Source of the DNA: Sphagnum magellanicum
Taxonomy: Eukaryota; Streptophyta; Sphagnopsida; Sphagnales; Sphagnaceae
Assembly: GCA_021904315.1 (NCBI GenBank)
Contig: CM038911.1
Coordinates: forward strand, 23,595,390-23,659,389
Length of the DNA stretch: 64,000 bases
Direction of reading: 5' to 3'
Positions 36,080 to 48,704 of the stretch are shown here, one piece after another. Position numbers and translations under genes: made by a program. Each line of letters starts with the position of its first letter. Position 1 is the stretch's first letter. A model generated the notes under the pieces. That model searched no databases, had not been told where the DNA came from, and saw nothing but the letters and a program-made list of their open reading frames with translations.

Positions 36080-37570
36080 GTCAACGTTAATCTTTCTACG
36101 AACTTGTTGCCTTGAAAGATAAGCAATTTACTACTAAAGTTCTTGTGATACGTTTAAGTGCATCAAATTTTCCTACATTTGCTTTTAGCATTGATTCTCC
36201 AGAGTTGCAAAAGGGTTTTGATCAAAGTTCAATGGCACCATTAGAGGTTAATAAAACACAAGTTTATGAATCAAAAAGGAAATTTCAAGTTTAATGGGCA
36301 ACCAAGTTGCCTTGGACTGAGTTGCAATAGGGGTTTAATGGCTATGTGCATACAATGAAATACAAAATTTGCTCAAACATTGAACATAAAGATAAGTTAT
36401 TGGCTCCCAAATGAGATGCACCCCAAAAACATGTCAATAAGAAGAAGGTTGATAAACCTATGAAAGGGGTGAAAAAAGGTGAGTGGTATGTTAGTAAGGA
36501 TTGTAAGCATAGAAAGAATGAAGTTGTTTATGCTTCCAAAGGTGGGGAATTTATTTTGCAACAAGTGACTACTGGGCTAGCTGGTGAAAAACATAAAAAA
36601 TTGATTCAATTTGCCACATTGTTTCACACATTAAAGCATGGTAGGCCTATGCTTGAATATGAGGTTCATAAGGACTTATTTTATCATTTGAATCTTGAAG
36701 AGAATTCCAAAATGCATTAGATAAACCAAGTAGACTTGGTTATGGCTCAACACGTGCATGGCATTGTTTTGGAGGCTGCAAAATCTATTGTTGGAACGAC
36801 TAATTACTTGTCACTTACTTGTGATGAGGTCAATACCATTGACAATTATAACTAGTTATTAGTTCATGCATATGTGATTTAGAATTTGTTGAGAATACCA
36901 ATCCTCCTTTCCCTTGAATGTGTGGTGGTGGGATTAGGTGCTAATAATCTAACTCAAGTTTCGATGCAAGCCCTAATGCATGAAGGAGGTCTTGCAAAAG
37001 ATTTGATTGGTAAAAGGTTAATGACCTTTGGTGCGGATGGGGTTTTTATTTTCTAAGGCACCAGTTCATGTGTTACAAAACAAATTGTTAATGGTTGGGC
37101 TCCACATTCCATTGGGGGTGCATTACAAACCTTGTGGTTCAAACTTTATCACATTTGCAAATGGTGAGCAAAATTGAATGTTTGTTTCAAACCTTATATA
37201 ATTATTTTTCCAAAAGCCTTAAAAGGCATTTGAAATTTATGAAACTAGCAAATTTATGAAATCCAAGTTGCGTAATCAACTTACTACAAACTTGGGTTTA
37301 GTGGTTAGAATGTTCTCCCATAAATTTTACACCTTGCATAATTTTCCATATGTAGAAACATATGAGTAGTAATTTGCAAAATATCCAAGTGATATGGTGT
37401 GGGAGTTTAGGTTTAAAGCTCTTGAATCTTAGTTTAATTCATCAATTTTTTATACAAAAGTTGGTATTGTCCTTGGGTTTTACTAGCCTTGCAAGGCGTA
37501 ATTGTTTGTTGGTTTTTTGTGTAAGTGGTAAATCCCACATGGATACCACTTCTTATTTGCAACTCACCCT
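36080..37570 (+). pseudogene. hAT-superfamily transposase relic (C17orf113/ZNF862-like type)
   Basis: Plus strand, one main frame with many stops. In order: KFQV then WATKLPWTELQ and VHTMKYKICSNIEHKDKLL (a BED/TTF-type zinc-finger region); KKGEWYVSKDCKHRKNE; KLIQFATLFHTLKHGRPMLE; LSLTCDEVNTIDNYN (the conserved acidic strand of hAT transposases); RIPILLSLECVV; and LMTFGADGVFIF (DGV block). The hAT dimerisation region at the C-terminus is not seen. Open runs such as 36460-36720 are remnants. Terminal repeats and the 8-bp duplication were not found. Confidence 0.75.
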
Positions 37571-37619
37571 TTTTTTTTCAAGTTTATGTTCTATTATTAT
37601 GTCTTCATGAGATGATTTT

Positions 37620-40180
37620 AATGTGGCTTTTATGTAGTTGTGTTTAATATTTAACCTTGTTTTGTAGGCCACTTATGTTATAATGGGCAATTTAAAAGGA
37701 TCAATCACCTCATAAATGATTCCTTGTTTTTTATTTCCAATTTTGCTATGACTTATGTGTATGTGGTTAGTGGGTCACTAGTTTGATGTAGTGAATTTTG
37801 ACCAATGTGGGTCTATTCAAAATTCACAATGTCATGTTTTATGAGTTTTCTACATGGTCCTTGTTTTTGTTGTCAATTTGGCTTATTGTTGAAGTTTGAA
37901 CCCATGGAAATTGGAATTGGACTTTGAAATCTCCATAGTTCATTAAAAAGGTTGCTTAAATTTCTTTTTTCTAGAATTGATAGGAACCAAAATTTTACAA
38001 CAATTTGACCCTTGTAACCAAAAATAGCCACCTTGGAAATAAAATAAAATTGCCTAATTAAACTCCATGTCCCCTTAATATTTCTCCAAAAGTTTACTTT
38101 AAAAAAAATCTTATAGCTAGTTAAATCTCTAAAGCTTATTCCAACAAGTGGCTAGTCTAGCACCACAAGGGCTAAATTAGTAGCCAAATGTCATTATTTT
38201 CCAAAACAAAAAAAACATTGGATGGAGGTAAGAAAACCTTCACCAACACTCCTTGTTTGGGCCTCTATTTGTCTTGACCACATATAACATCTAATGTTAA
38301 TTTTTCCCCCATCCCCATCCATATACACGAAAAAGTGGAGATCATAAAATGAAAAATGGTTTAAAAATCACCACCAAGGCCAATCATAATGGTTTGTTAA
38401 CCAAAAATCCTCATTTCATTTTACTAACCTTTTTAGAGTTATGATATTTTATCAATGGATTAGTTTTTCCCAATTGTTTGACAATTTATGTGTGCCCATC
38501 CCCATTATATTTCTTGTAGGCATGAAATCTCATAATCATATTGATTGAATTTCATACAGATAAGATGATCCTTTGGGCAAAACATTGTTCACCTTAATAC
38601 ATCATCGCACTATTTGCCCTACTACAACAACCCACTTTACTTGTGTTTTTCCCTCACTCACTAAGGATTCGCATATTGTTGGTCTTGTTTCAAATGTGGT
38701 ACCCACCTTTTTATGGTTATAGGCAAAGTTTGTAACATCAAGATTTTCCATTCAGCTGATGAAGTGTGTAGCTTGGTTTCCACATGGATTAAACCTATTC
38801 ATGTCACTTTTTCCAAGCTTTCTTACATCCAACACAAGTTTTTGTATTATAGGTGCATTAGTAGGTTTTATGATGTTTATGGAGTCTTTTATCATAAAGA
38901 CACTTCAAAAGGATCTCAACACCATAACTAGCCTCCCTAGTGCTTGTAAATCCATAAACAACTTTTGTGATGCTTTTGTTTTGTTATGCCTAGCGCCCAT
39001 GCTATTTATTGTGTATCATATTTTCATTTCTAAGTATTTTGCAATATTATGTTGAGTTGGATTTGCATACCATAATTATGTTAGAAAACTTATTAGACAT
39101 GGGATCTTTTGACACTATGGTGGGTCATTTGATTCATCATTAGGTCACTTTACCTACTTCTTCAAGGGAGCTCGACCTACCTTTAGTGGTTCAAATTGTT
39201 GCCCTTGCCTTCTTGGGATGTTGGGCTCTCATCATTCATACACTTGTCATTCATTTCCAACAACATGAATATTCTATTCTTCTTAATGTTGCGGCACATG
39301 TTGAAATCGACACTTTTCCCTTCCAATTGGCATTATACAATACCTGAGCTTTGTTACCCCACATTGTCCCCTTTAAAAATCTTGTGGTACAATAGTATCC
39401 ACATTTACAAGTTTTTTTTGACAAATTGCTTTCACGAGCAAGAATTTGCCACATTTCCAATAGATAGTCCCTTACATTTGCCACACTTACATTAAGTTTG
39501 TCCTTGACTCACTCCCTTACACATTACATACCCACCTTGGCTTATGACATCTTACAGTTGCACATCTTTCAAATTGTCAATGTGGACATACCGTTGATGA
39601 TTTGGGTATTTACTTGTTTTATTGTTCTTGCAAGAACAAACGCACTTCAACCCATACTACCCTTTGGGATACTACTAGAACTATTACTTTGGAGAGTGGA
39701 ACACATGTATAAAAAAAGGCTTCCCACCTTTTCCCCTACCACACTAGGTGGAAGGTCAATATTCTTATCATTAAAGAAGGCTTTTAAACCTTAATGGATG
39801 TTGTGATAATTGAATTGACTTGCCCATATATGGTACAACTTGCATCATTCATGACAATGCATTTACCATTAATTGCCATTCAAGAGAAGACACAATCATT
39901 TACAAAATGGGTAATAGGAGATCAATCCCCTTGTCATATAAACTTATGGTTGTTTTCATTCTTGTTTTGATTCCTTTTATATTTTTGTGTTCAAGCCACT
40001 ATAGTTTGTCATTAGTAGCCCTTTTTAATTCCCACAATGATTATTTTTTACTATTGATAACATGTGTCCGTAACTTTCCAACATGCACAGGCCATTGTGA
40101 TTCTTCAATATTATGTTGTTGCACTTAAAAAACATTATTCATCTCTTCCACACATCATAGCTAGTGCATTTTTATCACTA
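37620..40180. other. Gene-free stretch
   Basis: No domain recognised. Frames at 38713-39055, 39196-39495, 39498-39794 and 39820-40128 are rich in L, F, H and S from T- and C-rich DNA and look like chance. Confidence 0.35.
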
Positions 40181-40186
40181 CCTTGA

Positions 40187-40207
40187 GGGGGGGGAGGGGG
40201 GGGGGGG
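40187..40207 (+). repeat. Interrupted poly-G tract (G8-A-G12)
   Basis: G runs at 40187-40194 and 40196-40207 with a single A between them. This could form a G-quadruplex. Confidence 0.85.
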
Positions 40208-40379
40208 TGTCATCACATCCATGCATTCGTCACAATGCGACAGATGCATTTAGATGCAAACACACCCTTGTGTCACATCAAAATAGTGTCCTAAATCAAA
40301 TGCACTTTCAAGCTACTTGGGGTAGGTTTATGGGCAACCAAAGAAAGCCATTTCAATCGTTGAAAACCCTATGGTGACT

Positions 40380-40720
40380 AAAAACATTTCATTGTCGTAC
40401 CTTGTGTCAATTGAAAAAATTCAATTACCTAATGTTAGGTGACCAAAACAATTCGGTCACCCCCCTTATGGCGACCATGGCGATTGAAATTTTTTCAATC
40501 GCCACGAAAAGTTAATTTGTGGCATATTTTTGGAAAACCCTTCCAAAAACATGTGACATGGCCCTATTTCTTAACAATTGAAAAAATTTCAATCGTCGTC
40601 AAATAGTGCAAGTGTGTCAAATTGCAACTAAATTTTTTCGACCACCATCCCACACGCCCCCATTATCCAATGGTGATTAAAGTTTCTAGTCGCCCAAAAA
40701 GGCATGGGGGAAGGGCGTGA
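40380..40720. repeat. Subterminal-type repeat array with a CAATCG palindrome
   Basis: Repeated GATTGAAATTTTTTCAATCG, GGTGACCAAA and AGTCGCC words. At 40479-40503 arms GGCGATTGAAA and TTTCAATCGCC flank TTT, a perfect inverted repeat. The vocabulary is shared with 12690-13080. Confidence 0.45.
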
Positions 40721-40857
40721 AATGGCAATAAAAACAAGTGGAAGGGAAAAAAAAGGGGAAAAGGGCAATAAGAATAAGGGGAAAATATTGGCGTGAAAAC
40801 AACGAAAGAATGAATTAGGATGCGTTCCTTAACTTGCAACACTTTGGGAGGTAAAAA

Positions 40858-41383
40858 GGGCGTGTTGGAGCTTTGGGATAGGGACTAGAAAGCATGACAA
40901 ATGGGTCAAATATTCAGGCGATTTAGGAAGCCTATAACTTTTTGTGAAAACCTCCGATTGAGATGAAATTTAAAGAAACATTATAGCTTTCATCAAAAGC
41001 TTTCCAATAATATGTGGCATGTCACCTGCACACAAATAAATCAGGGCAATTCTTAATTTTTAATGGTCGAAAATCAAATTGGCAATTTGATTCCCGGGCT
41101 TTCTTTTGACCATAACTTGTGTTTTAAGTACCCAAATGGGTCATGCAAGCCCATTTTAAACATCTACATTTCAAAAGCTTTCCTTTGATGTAAGGAACTT
41201 TTCAATCTAATGACTTTTGACCCCTATAATCGCTCTTTGAGCCCACTTGGGGATGTATGGGTTTATTCGTTCACGCTCTTCTACATTCTCGGGAACATGA
41301 AATGTGACTCCCGAACTTCACTTTTAGCCCGCACCTTTGCAAGCCCTTACTTTAATCATGAGCCCAAGGTTAGGGTCGCGACA
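40858..41383 (-). mobile_element. LTR family A, inverted copy with internal deletion
   Basis: The reverse complement starts TGTCGCGACCCTAACCTTGG at 41383 and tracks the family (TTGACCCCTATAATCGC inverse, ACAAGTTATGG, GCCACATATT) to about 40915. The segment 40858-40900 (GGGCGTGTTGGAGCTTTGGG) then matches the far end of the LTR, with roughly 250 bp missing between. Confidence 0.65.
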
Positions 41384-41389
41384 ATTATT

Positions 41390-44300
41390 TTATTTAAATA
41401 TTTAATTGCAACATAGTTGAATTTATGACATGTAATTAAAAACTTTTTTATTTAAAAATGGGCATTTTCTCCTACTTTATATGTATAATGGACATATATA
41501 TATAGTGACAATGAAATTCAATTTGGATCCATTATAACAAAATGTGTCCTTGTTTGCCAAATGATTTCGTAAGATTTTGAGTGTGTTCACTAGTCCCAAT
41601 GAACGAGACCTAGTGGGGATCTAATGAATTCATTGGTCTAAATTAGTGAACTACATCCCATTTTGTAGTAATGATCATACGCAATTTATAAACCTACATG
41701 GGGTTTGGTGCCTATTGGACTTGTATGAATGGTGCAAATCAAGTTCAATTTGTGTCAAAATGTATCTATAAATCTATGTTGGGGTCTAACGCCCAATTTG
41801 AATTTTTTTTGTTTTTTTTAATTTGTAGATGAATTTATGTTTCTTTAGGGTCAATGCACTAACAATAAGGCAAGAATGACATATTAAATCAAACAAATAT
41901 TGCATATGGAATGAGCATTTGAATCAACAAATTATTTAAAACTCACAAAGAAAGATTCCCTAATGAACATAGTTCAATTTCATTTCACTTAATTTTTTCA
42001 CAAATAATTACCATTGAATATTAAAAGTAAATTTAATAAATATGTTAGGCACTAAAGTCTACCAACATCTAGAGCTATTGTTTTGGTCCATATATGGTGA
42101 TGCACATGGTTGCCAACGAGATACAATGAACCAACATGATTACTTTAGAAAATGATTGCATGTCCTTTTTTCAAAAACACCTTTTTCATACAAATGATAC
42201 TTGGAATAATTTTTTTTGCAACTTGTTATAATAAATGTTTATAGTTGTCCAAGTACATGACATGTTTTTAAAAAAATCAGTTTGGAATAAATATGAATTT
42301 TAAAAAGTTTCCTGATTCCTTATAAATTTAATGTTTCATTTTTTAAATGATAATAATTTCAAATCACAATTAATAATTCATATAATGATATTAGTTGACA
42401 TAAATTAATAACTTATTAATTACTAATGCCTAAAATATTTAGTATGTATGAACTTTTAATGGTCTTTTATAAATACTAACAATAAAACCATGTGCCTTAT
42501 ATTAATTATAAATGTATTTTCATTATAAAAATTACCATATTGTAAAAGTAATTAATTTTTAATTTTTATCCAACTATCAATATATAAGGCACCCAATATT
42601 TTTACTCATGTATTTTTTAAGTTTTCATAAAAATGACCCTTCCCAAGGCAAGCCCCTCATTCCTTTCCGTCATTTAATGTGAAGACCCAATTCTTTCTTG
42701 GTTGTTTCTTGGAGTTTAGGAGAGGAGTTGAAAGAAGAATTTATGTACTTGGATGTTGTTGGAATATAAAAGGTTATGTGTTCTAAAAAAGTAAACACCA
42801 TGTGTGTTTTTTTGTTTTTAATTTCCTTTTCACAAGTAGATACATTATTACTATTATTTTATATAAATGACTATAACTTGTTTTTTTATTCTTTTCATCA
42901 TAAATGTTTGTTAGACAATAGGTGCAACCGTGGAGGTAGTAGTAGTGATGGACAAATACGCAAAATGATGAAGGTCTAGTGAGTTTCCATTAGGAAATTT
43001 TGTACAAGAACTAAGAAGGTGGGTAGGATGGTAACTACCTTCTTGTTACAACAATTTTTCTGGGCATTTGTCATATTTTTCAAGGTTTTATTTTAAGATT
43101 TTGGGACAATAGTTTTGCCCAAAGTAAGCAAAGTACATCAAACAATTTTTCTTGTGTTTTGTGTGTTTTCTTACCCATCAACTTCACTTAATGTTCATTT
43201 GGGATTGTTAGGACCACGAATATACACACCCCCTTGGCTCCATTGAATTGTGGGCTAGCAAATCTCATTGGTTAATGCATGATTAAGGTAAAATGGAATA
43301 CAAACTATATCATTAGTTATGATTTTTTTGCTTAGTTCCACATGAATGCATCAAGCAAGGTCACATTGTCAATATGTTTCATGTACAAAATGAAGTTGCG
43401 AAGACATTATTCATGGTTCAACTTTGATGGATGTTGAATTAGAATTTGAGGTTCACTTGTATATATTTCATTGTTCATGATTGTGGGGACCATGAAAATT
43501 GCCAAAACCTCAAACTCCTCCAAAACAAAGTTGGTCAAGTTCCTAATCAATGTTGGCAAACCCTATAAATAAACTACTAAAAAATTATCTTTAACTTCAA
43601 AAGTATCTTCTTTCAAAATAGTAACTAATAAAACCCAAACTAAAAATCAACAATCCCAAAATAATCCTTAAAACCCAAACCATAAAAAGAGTAATTAAGA
43701 AATGACCCCTAAAGTGCAAACCTAAAAAATAAACCCCTCAAAAAATAACCTTCCAAACCTAAATCTTATACACCTATAACTTTTATATACCCACAATCTT
43801 GAAACACAATTAGGTTACCCTTTAGGTCCTTTAAAAACATTAAAGTTAAAATTAGGCCTTAGTTCATCTCTAATTTGGGAATTTTGTTTCAAATTGGGAA
43901 GATTTTAAAAACACTAAAAAAACGAGGATGAAACAATAATGAAGGGACCAAAATAAAGACAAATTGGGTATTGCTTTAAGGATAACTTTAATATCCTAAT
44001 AATATTTACTTCTAAATGGTCCATAAGTTTAGTTTGCTATCTTTTCTTTTCTTTCTACCTTGTTTCTACCACTGTTGGACCATTTCTAGATTTTTAGTTG
44101 GGTCCAAATCTAGATCTAAGATTCAAACCTGATAGATCTACATGGACATGCACCTGACATTGGAATCAAACCAAAATAACAATAAAACTAAACCCAATAG
44201 GTCTTAAACATTTTTTTATAGTGTTTGGGTCATAGTGTTAGCTAGGGGATGGGATCTTAGCTTTAGTTAAGGTTTATGATTTATAGGTTCTAAGGTTTTA

Positions 44301-44850
44301 GATTTTAAGGTCCTAACCCTCGAAACTACACTTGATATTTCATCTACCCAAAATCCAAGTGAGTTTTAAATAACTTTTTAAACTCTCTCTTACCTCCCTA
44401 GTTACTTCTTCTAACTAAAATTAGGTTCATTTTTTATGTACCTAATTAATTTCTACAAAAAAAATGTATTTAGGCTCATTCTACACCCCATGGATTCAAT
44501 TATTATTTCTTCTTCCTCTAGAGAAAGAAAAAAAGTGGATTTGGAATATCTCTTTTTAGAAATATAACACTATTTTTTAATCATAATTCCATTTTCATTT
44601 TGTGGCTCGCACCTACGTTATTATCCAATTGGAAGAAAATCAATAGATTTTCTTTTTTTTAGGAGCAATTCATCCTTCCCGAATGTAGCATACAACTCTT
44701 TGTTATACTACGCTCTCCAAATGTGCTTGTTCCATTTCCCTCCCCCCCCCCCGAGGTTTTTTCATTCCCACTATAAATTGAATGGGACCAATCTCTGAAT
44801 TGTTATATGACCGATTCCACCATAGAGGCCAACGATAGACAATAACTCCC
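41390..44850. other. Gene-free stretch
   Basis: AT-rich. The part at 43560-43760 is nearly without G on the plus strand, with AAACCC and AAACCTAAA words. The frame at 42776-42979 shows no domain. A C10 run lies at about 44743-44752. Confidence 0.35.
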
Positions 44851-44859
44851 CCCCAAACA

Positions 44860-45158
44860 AAGCTTACAACTCTCATCGTATTGTGCTTTCCAAAGAGTAA
44901 CTTTTGTTAAAAGGCATTAGTTGAGGTTTCCCATTTAAAGTTTCTTTTATCTTCATCATGAACAATTTCCCTTGGTTAACAATAATTGTTTTTTTACCCA
45001 TATCTGCAAGCTTTTTAATTCCATTTTTTCCCAATAAAGGAAATAATATTATTCCTTGGTACACCCTAGGTATTTGCTTAGTGGAATTTCTTCTAATAAC
45101 ATATTTTTTTGTTATCATTTCGACCCCAACAATCGGATCATTCAATTGATTTTAATAT
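44860..45158 (+). pseudogene. ndhD: Nuclear plastid insertion: ndhD 5' end
   Basis: The frame from ATG at 44958 reads [20 protein letters not shown], then [19 protein letters not shown] and LLITYFF, the N-terminus of plastid NADH dehydrogenase-like subunit 4 (NdhD). After a T run near 45108 the next frame continues [14 protein letters not shown], as in NdhD, so one T has been gained or lost. The homology stops at about 45158, leaving about 65 of some 500 codons. The 100 bp before the ATG (CTTACAACTCTCATCGTATT...) look like plastid spacer, but I could not place them. It is a fragment without a plastid promoter and cannot work in the nucleus. Confidence 0.8.
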
Positions 45159-45496
45159 AAAGCCATCTCCAATGGCATTGAATTATAATGGTTTTTACTC
45201 AAATATTTTGAAATTAGTACAACTTTAGAAAGAATCGAAATTTAATATGGACATTTGGCATTAAAACCACACCACCCACCAAAACTAAAACAATGAGGGC
45301 AATAACAAATGAAAATAGTGAGTTGGGTGTCAAAGTCAAAATCATGCTTGATTAGGATCTAAGGGGCCAATGAGGGTCATTGACATCCTTTCTTAATATG
45401 GTCATCATTCACACTCTTTGACACACTCCCAAACTCCTTGATGGACTCAATTGCAAGTCCAAAAGGTGAAAATAGCAGAAGGATAAGGAGTTGGAG

Positions 45497-47086
45497 CACA
45501 CTCTTTGGCTCGTAGTACTTTGGAGTATAAGGGCATGTTGGAGTTCCAAAATGGGGACTAGAAAGAGTGATAGGTAAATCAATTACTCTCACGGACCTGC
45601 ACAAACCAAACAACAAGTTGATTAGTGCGTAGTTAGAGCATTTTTGTTGCATGAACGAGCCATGGGCAAACACGAACTCATAAGACTCACCACGGCCTGG
45701 ACTTGGGGGAAGCCACCACCTTCCCCCTTGTAGTATTATTTTTGCTTGGCCATGGGACTCTTATTGTTGCAACCCTACTTGGGAGAGTGTGAGGATGAGA
45801 CTCACACTCTCGAAATGGGGATTTGGGAGTCCTCTGGGACTCACAAAACTTCAGAGTTCGATTGCAGGGTTCAAAACACCTTGAATTTGGGTGTTCTTTC
45901 TATCATTGGAAATTTACTAAAATGTAAATGTCGAAAATGGCCTCACATGGGCCATTTGGACATCTTTAGCACAAGTTATGGCAAAAAGAAGAGCCAGGAG
46001 TCAAACTGGCAGTTTGACACCCGACCACTAAAAGTTGGGAATCAACCCAACCCCGATGCGTGCAGATGAAGTGCGACACACCGTTGGAAAGCTCTCAAGG
46101 AAAGCTACAAGTTTGTTTTAGACCTCATCCCAATCGAAGGTCTGAGCAAATAGTTATGATTGGTCAAAGTCTCGGGAGTCCAAACCAGGACAGTTTCGGG
46201 ACTCCTCCTTGGGAGTCCCAGGACAAAAAGCCATTTGAATGTGGGTGCCGCGGAGAAACACAAAGTATACTATATGGGGGAAGGTGGTGGTTTCCTTTGA
46301 GTTTGGGCCGTGGTGAATCAAGTGAGTCCAGAGTTGCCCATGGCTTGTCCTAGCACCAAGGGCGTTCTAGAATGTGAACTAACCAACTTGTTGGTTGGTT
46401 TGATGCAAGTTCAAGTAAGTGAATAGCTTGTCACTCTTCTTAGTCCCATCCCGGAGCTTTAGCATGCCCCTCTACCCCTTTTAGTGCTAAGAGCTGGGAG
46501 CATGCCTTGAGTCCCCAATAATTTTGCAACTTGAGTAACTTAGGCCCAACTTGGGGTTAACTAGGGACCTGAGAGTGCGTCACTTGCAACTTTGGAGACC
46601 CATAACTTTGTGTACAGACCTCCAATTGAGATGAGGTCCAAATCAAAGTTGTAACCCTTGTCAAAATCTTTTCAACAGTATGTGGCATGCCACCTGAACA
46701 CAAGGAAATTAGGGCGATTCTTGACTTTTAGTGGTCGGGAGTCAAATTGGCAATTTGACTCCCGACCCCTCTTTTGGCCATAACGTATGTTTTAAGTGCC
46801 CAAATGGGTTATGCGAGTTAATGTCTACATTCTAAGAGATTTCCAATGGTATAAGGAACTCTTCAATCCAATGAGTTTTGACCCCTACAATCGCCCTCTG
46901 AAAATTTGGGAGTTTATTGAGATTCTAACTCCCAAAATGGGAGCTCACTTGGGAGTGTGAGGGTTCATTCCCTCACACTTTCTTACATTCATGGGAGCAT
47001 GAAATGTGATTCCCAAGCTTCATTTTTGGCCCGCACCTTTGCCAACCTTTGTTTTGGTCATGAGCCCAAGGTTAGGGTTGCGATAA
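45497..47086 (-). mobile_element. Older LTR family A copy, inverted, split by a younger copy
   Basis: The reverse complement runs from 47086 (TCGCAACCCTAACCTTGGG) to 46579, then resumes at 45764 (AGAGTCCC, GGGGGAAGGTGGTGGCTTCC, GCCGTGGTGAGTC) and continues to about 45497. The two parts follow each other in the LTR order, so one LTR was interrupted by the insertion at 45765-46578. Confidence 0.7.
45765..46578 (+). mobile_element. Solo LTR, family A (814 bp), inserted into an inverted older copy
   Basis: It starts TGTTGCAACCCTACTTGGG and ends GAGTGCGTCA, the same ends as the 23543 copy. The flanks are CTTAT (45760-45764) and CTTGC (46579-46583), which fit a 5-bp target duplication with two transitions. 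It carries the family's GGAGTCC-rich body throughout (GGGACTCCTCCTTGGGAGTC, CTATATGGGGGAAGGTGG). Confidence 0.75.
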
Positions 47087-47468
47087 TTTTATGGAGAAGA
47101 TTAGTTCACATGCAGCTTCAATGATTTTTTTTTTAAAAAAAAAACCTTAAATTAGCTTTGAAGTTAGAATGGATAGGTTTCATAAAATTTAGAATTACAA
47201 ACTTGAAAATCTATAGTTAAACAATTTGAATTTAACCCCCAAACTAATGGGTTTTAATTTTCAAAAATATTCTTTAGATTTAGAGATCTAAAAATTTGTC
47301 CATTAAAAAAGGAAAAAAATTAAAAATAGACTTGATGATTATTTTAAACACCAACAACCGACTAGCATTGGTTTTTAATGTCATTCGCTTACAACCATCG
47401 ATGTCATCACACATACAACACATAACGTAAAAATATATTAAATGGTACACCACATCCAAACGACAAAA
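47087..47468. other. Gene-free spacer
   Basis: AT-rich DNA between the LTR family A copies and the left direct repeat of the large Ty3/gypsy relic. Nothing recognised. Confidence 0.4.
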
Positions 47469-47757
47469 TGTGATTCACTTGCAACAAGTAGGAATTTAAA
47501 CCCAAAACATAGAAGTAACAAAAATCATAAATCAAATAATATTACATAACACAAGAAAAATTTGTAAACAAACAAACATTATGCCTTGGAATTTCAAATC
47601 ACCAAATGTAATTTGAGTTCACACAACTTGGGCATTATATCCCATGACAAAATATTTCAAATTCTATTCACACATGAATTGATCAAGATAAAACTAATAA
47701 ACTTAGCTAACCAATTTATCTTTAATTAAGTGGGATTTAACCAAATAGTTAAACACA
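47469..47757 (-). repeat. Left copy of the repeat flanking the Ty3/gypsy relic (LTR-like)
   Basis: The 289 bp from TGTGATTCACTTGCAACAAG to AACACA match 56416-56708 in the same orientation (CCCAAAACATAGAAGTRACA, AACAAACAAACA, ACAAAATATTTCAAA). The ends fit TG...CA. No PPT or PBS is clear, and the outer 5-bp flanks do not match, so this may be part of an LTR or of the internal region. Confidence 0.5.
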
Positions 47758-47829
47758 CTAGATTAAACTAACATTATGATCTGGCAATGCCATCAACTCC
47801 AACCACTTAGAGAAATGTTTGATCATAAC

Positions 47830-48120
47830 AAAAATATATTAGTTATGTTGAGGTGTCAAACTCAATGGATTGGCAAAATCCAAACTCCATTGGTAACCAA
47901 GTCCCATAATCAATAAAGGCTATAGGTGAGGTATAGGTGCATTGAAAGATGTTTGAACTTGGTCACACACCATACATCTAAAAACAAATTGTTGAACTTG
48001 TAACAACATCCCTTGCCATTAATATTATGTTTGGAGCAAGTTATATATGTTTATTGGACCCCAAAATGGCCCAACTCTTCATGAACATGCCTTATAAGGT
48101 TCTCATGTTGTTCTGGGTGA
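47830..48120 (-). pseudogene. Integrase H2C2 zinc domain, truncated
   Basis: The minus strand reads ELGHFGVQ, then QQFVFRCMVCDQVQTSFNAP (frame shifted) and IMGLGYQWSLDFANPLSLTP. This is the HHCC zinc domain of a Ty3/gypsy integrase followed by the first residues of the catalytic core, where the leading D sits in SLDFA. The core stops there, close to the LTR-like repeat at 47757, so most of the integrase is deleted. Confidence 0.75.
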
Positions 48121-48287
48121 GGCACAACATGCACTTGTCCATCTACCCACACCCATAGGAAGGAATTACCTTCCCATTTGAATCACTTGGCCCTGTGCAC
48201 AACATGGTCTCATTCCTTAGGTATTAATCTAATCAAAACTTCACCTACTTGCAAATATGCAATGACAAAGGCATCATCATAAATGTC

Positions 48288-48704
48288 TCAGGCACCATTG
48301 CCCTCCACCTCCATGTCTGCATCATGGGAATCCCCATCATCCACACTAGTTTGATATAAATCCCCAAAACACCCCAATAAGGTACAAAAATATGCAAAGG
48401 CATGCCATCTTAGTACTATTTCCAAATCCACCTCACCTTGCCAACAAATCCTAGTGGTATCCTTTTCATTGGAACTTGGGTTTTGACTCAACCCATTGGC
48501 ATCTCAATTAACCCTACTAGGGCCTATGAACTATGTCAAAGTCATATTCCTATAGGATAAGTGCCCACCTGGCCAACTTTCTTATGAATCAATTTGATTT
48601 CATAAGGAATTTCAAAGGTTGGTGATCAGTAACCAAAATGAATGGGCTACCATAAAGATAACATCAAAATGATGAAACAACCCAAACAACTACAAGGCAT
48701 TCCC
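48288..48704 (-). pseudogene. RNase H, second part (after the inserted element), and spacer
   Basis: Reading resumes at ECLVVVW, then CYLYGSPFILVTDHQPLKFL (the DxH block of gypsy RNase H), KLARWALIL, EYDFDIVHR, and a spacer with NPSSNEKDTTRICWQGEVDL before the integrase. Several stops are present. The left end continues directly from the part that ends at 50892. Confidence 0.75.

Noticed and set aside
39196..40128. Membrane protein frames
   Set aside because: Leucine/phenylalanine richness follows from T-rich DNA; the frames are short, have no family motif and no splice support.
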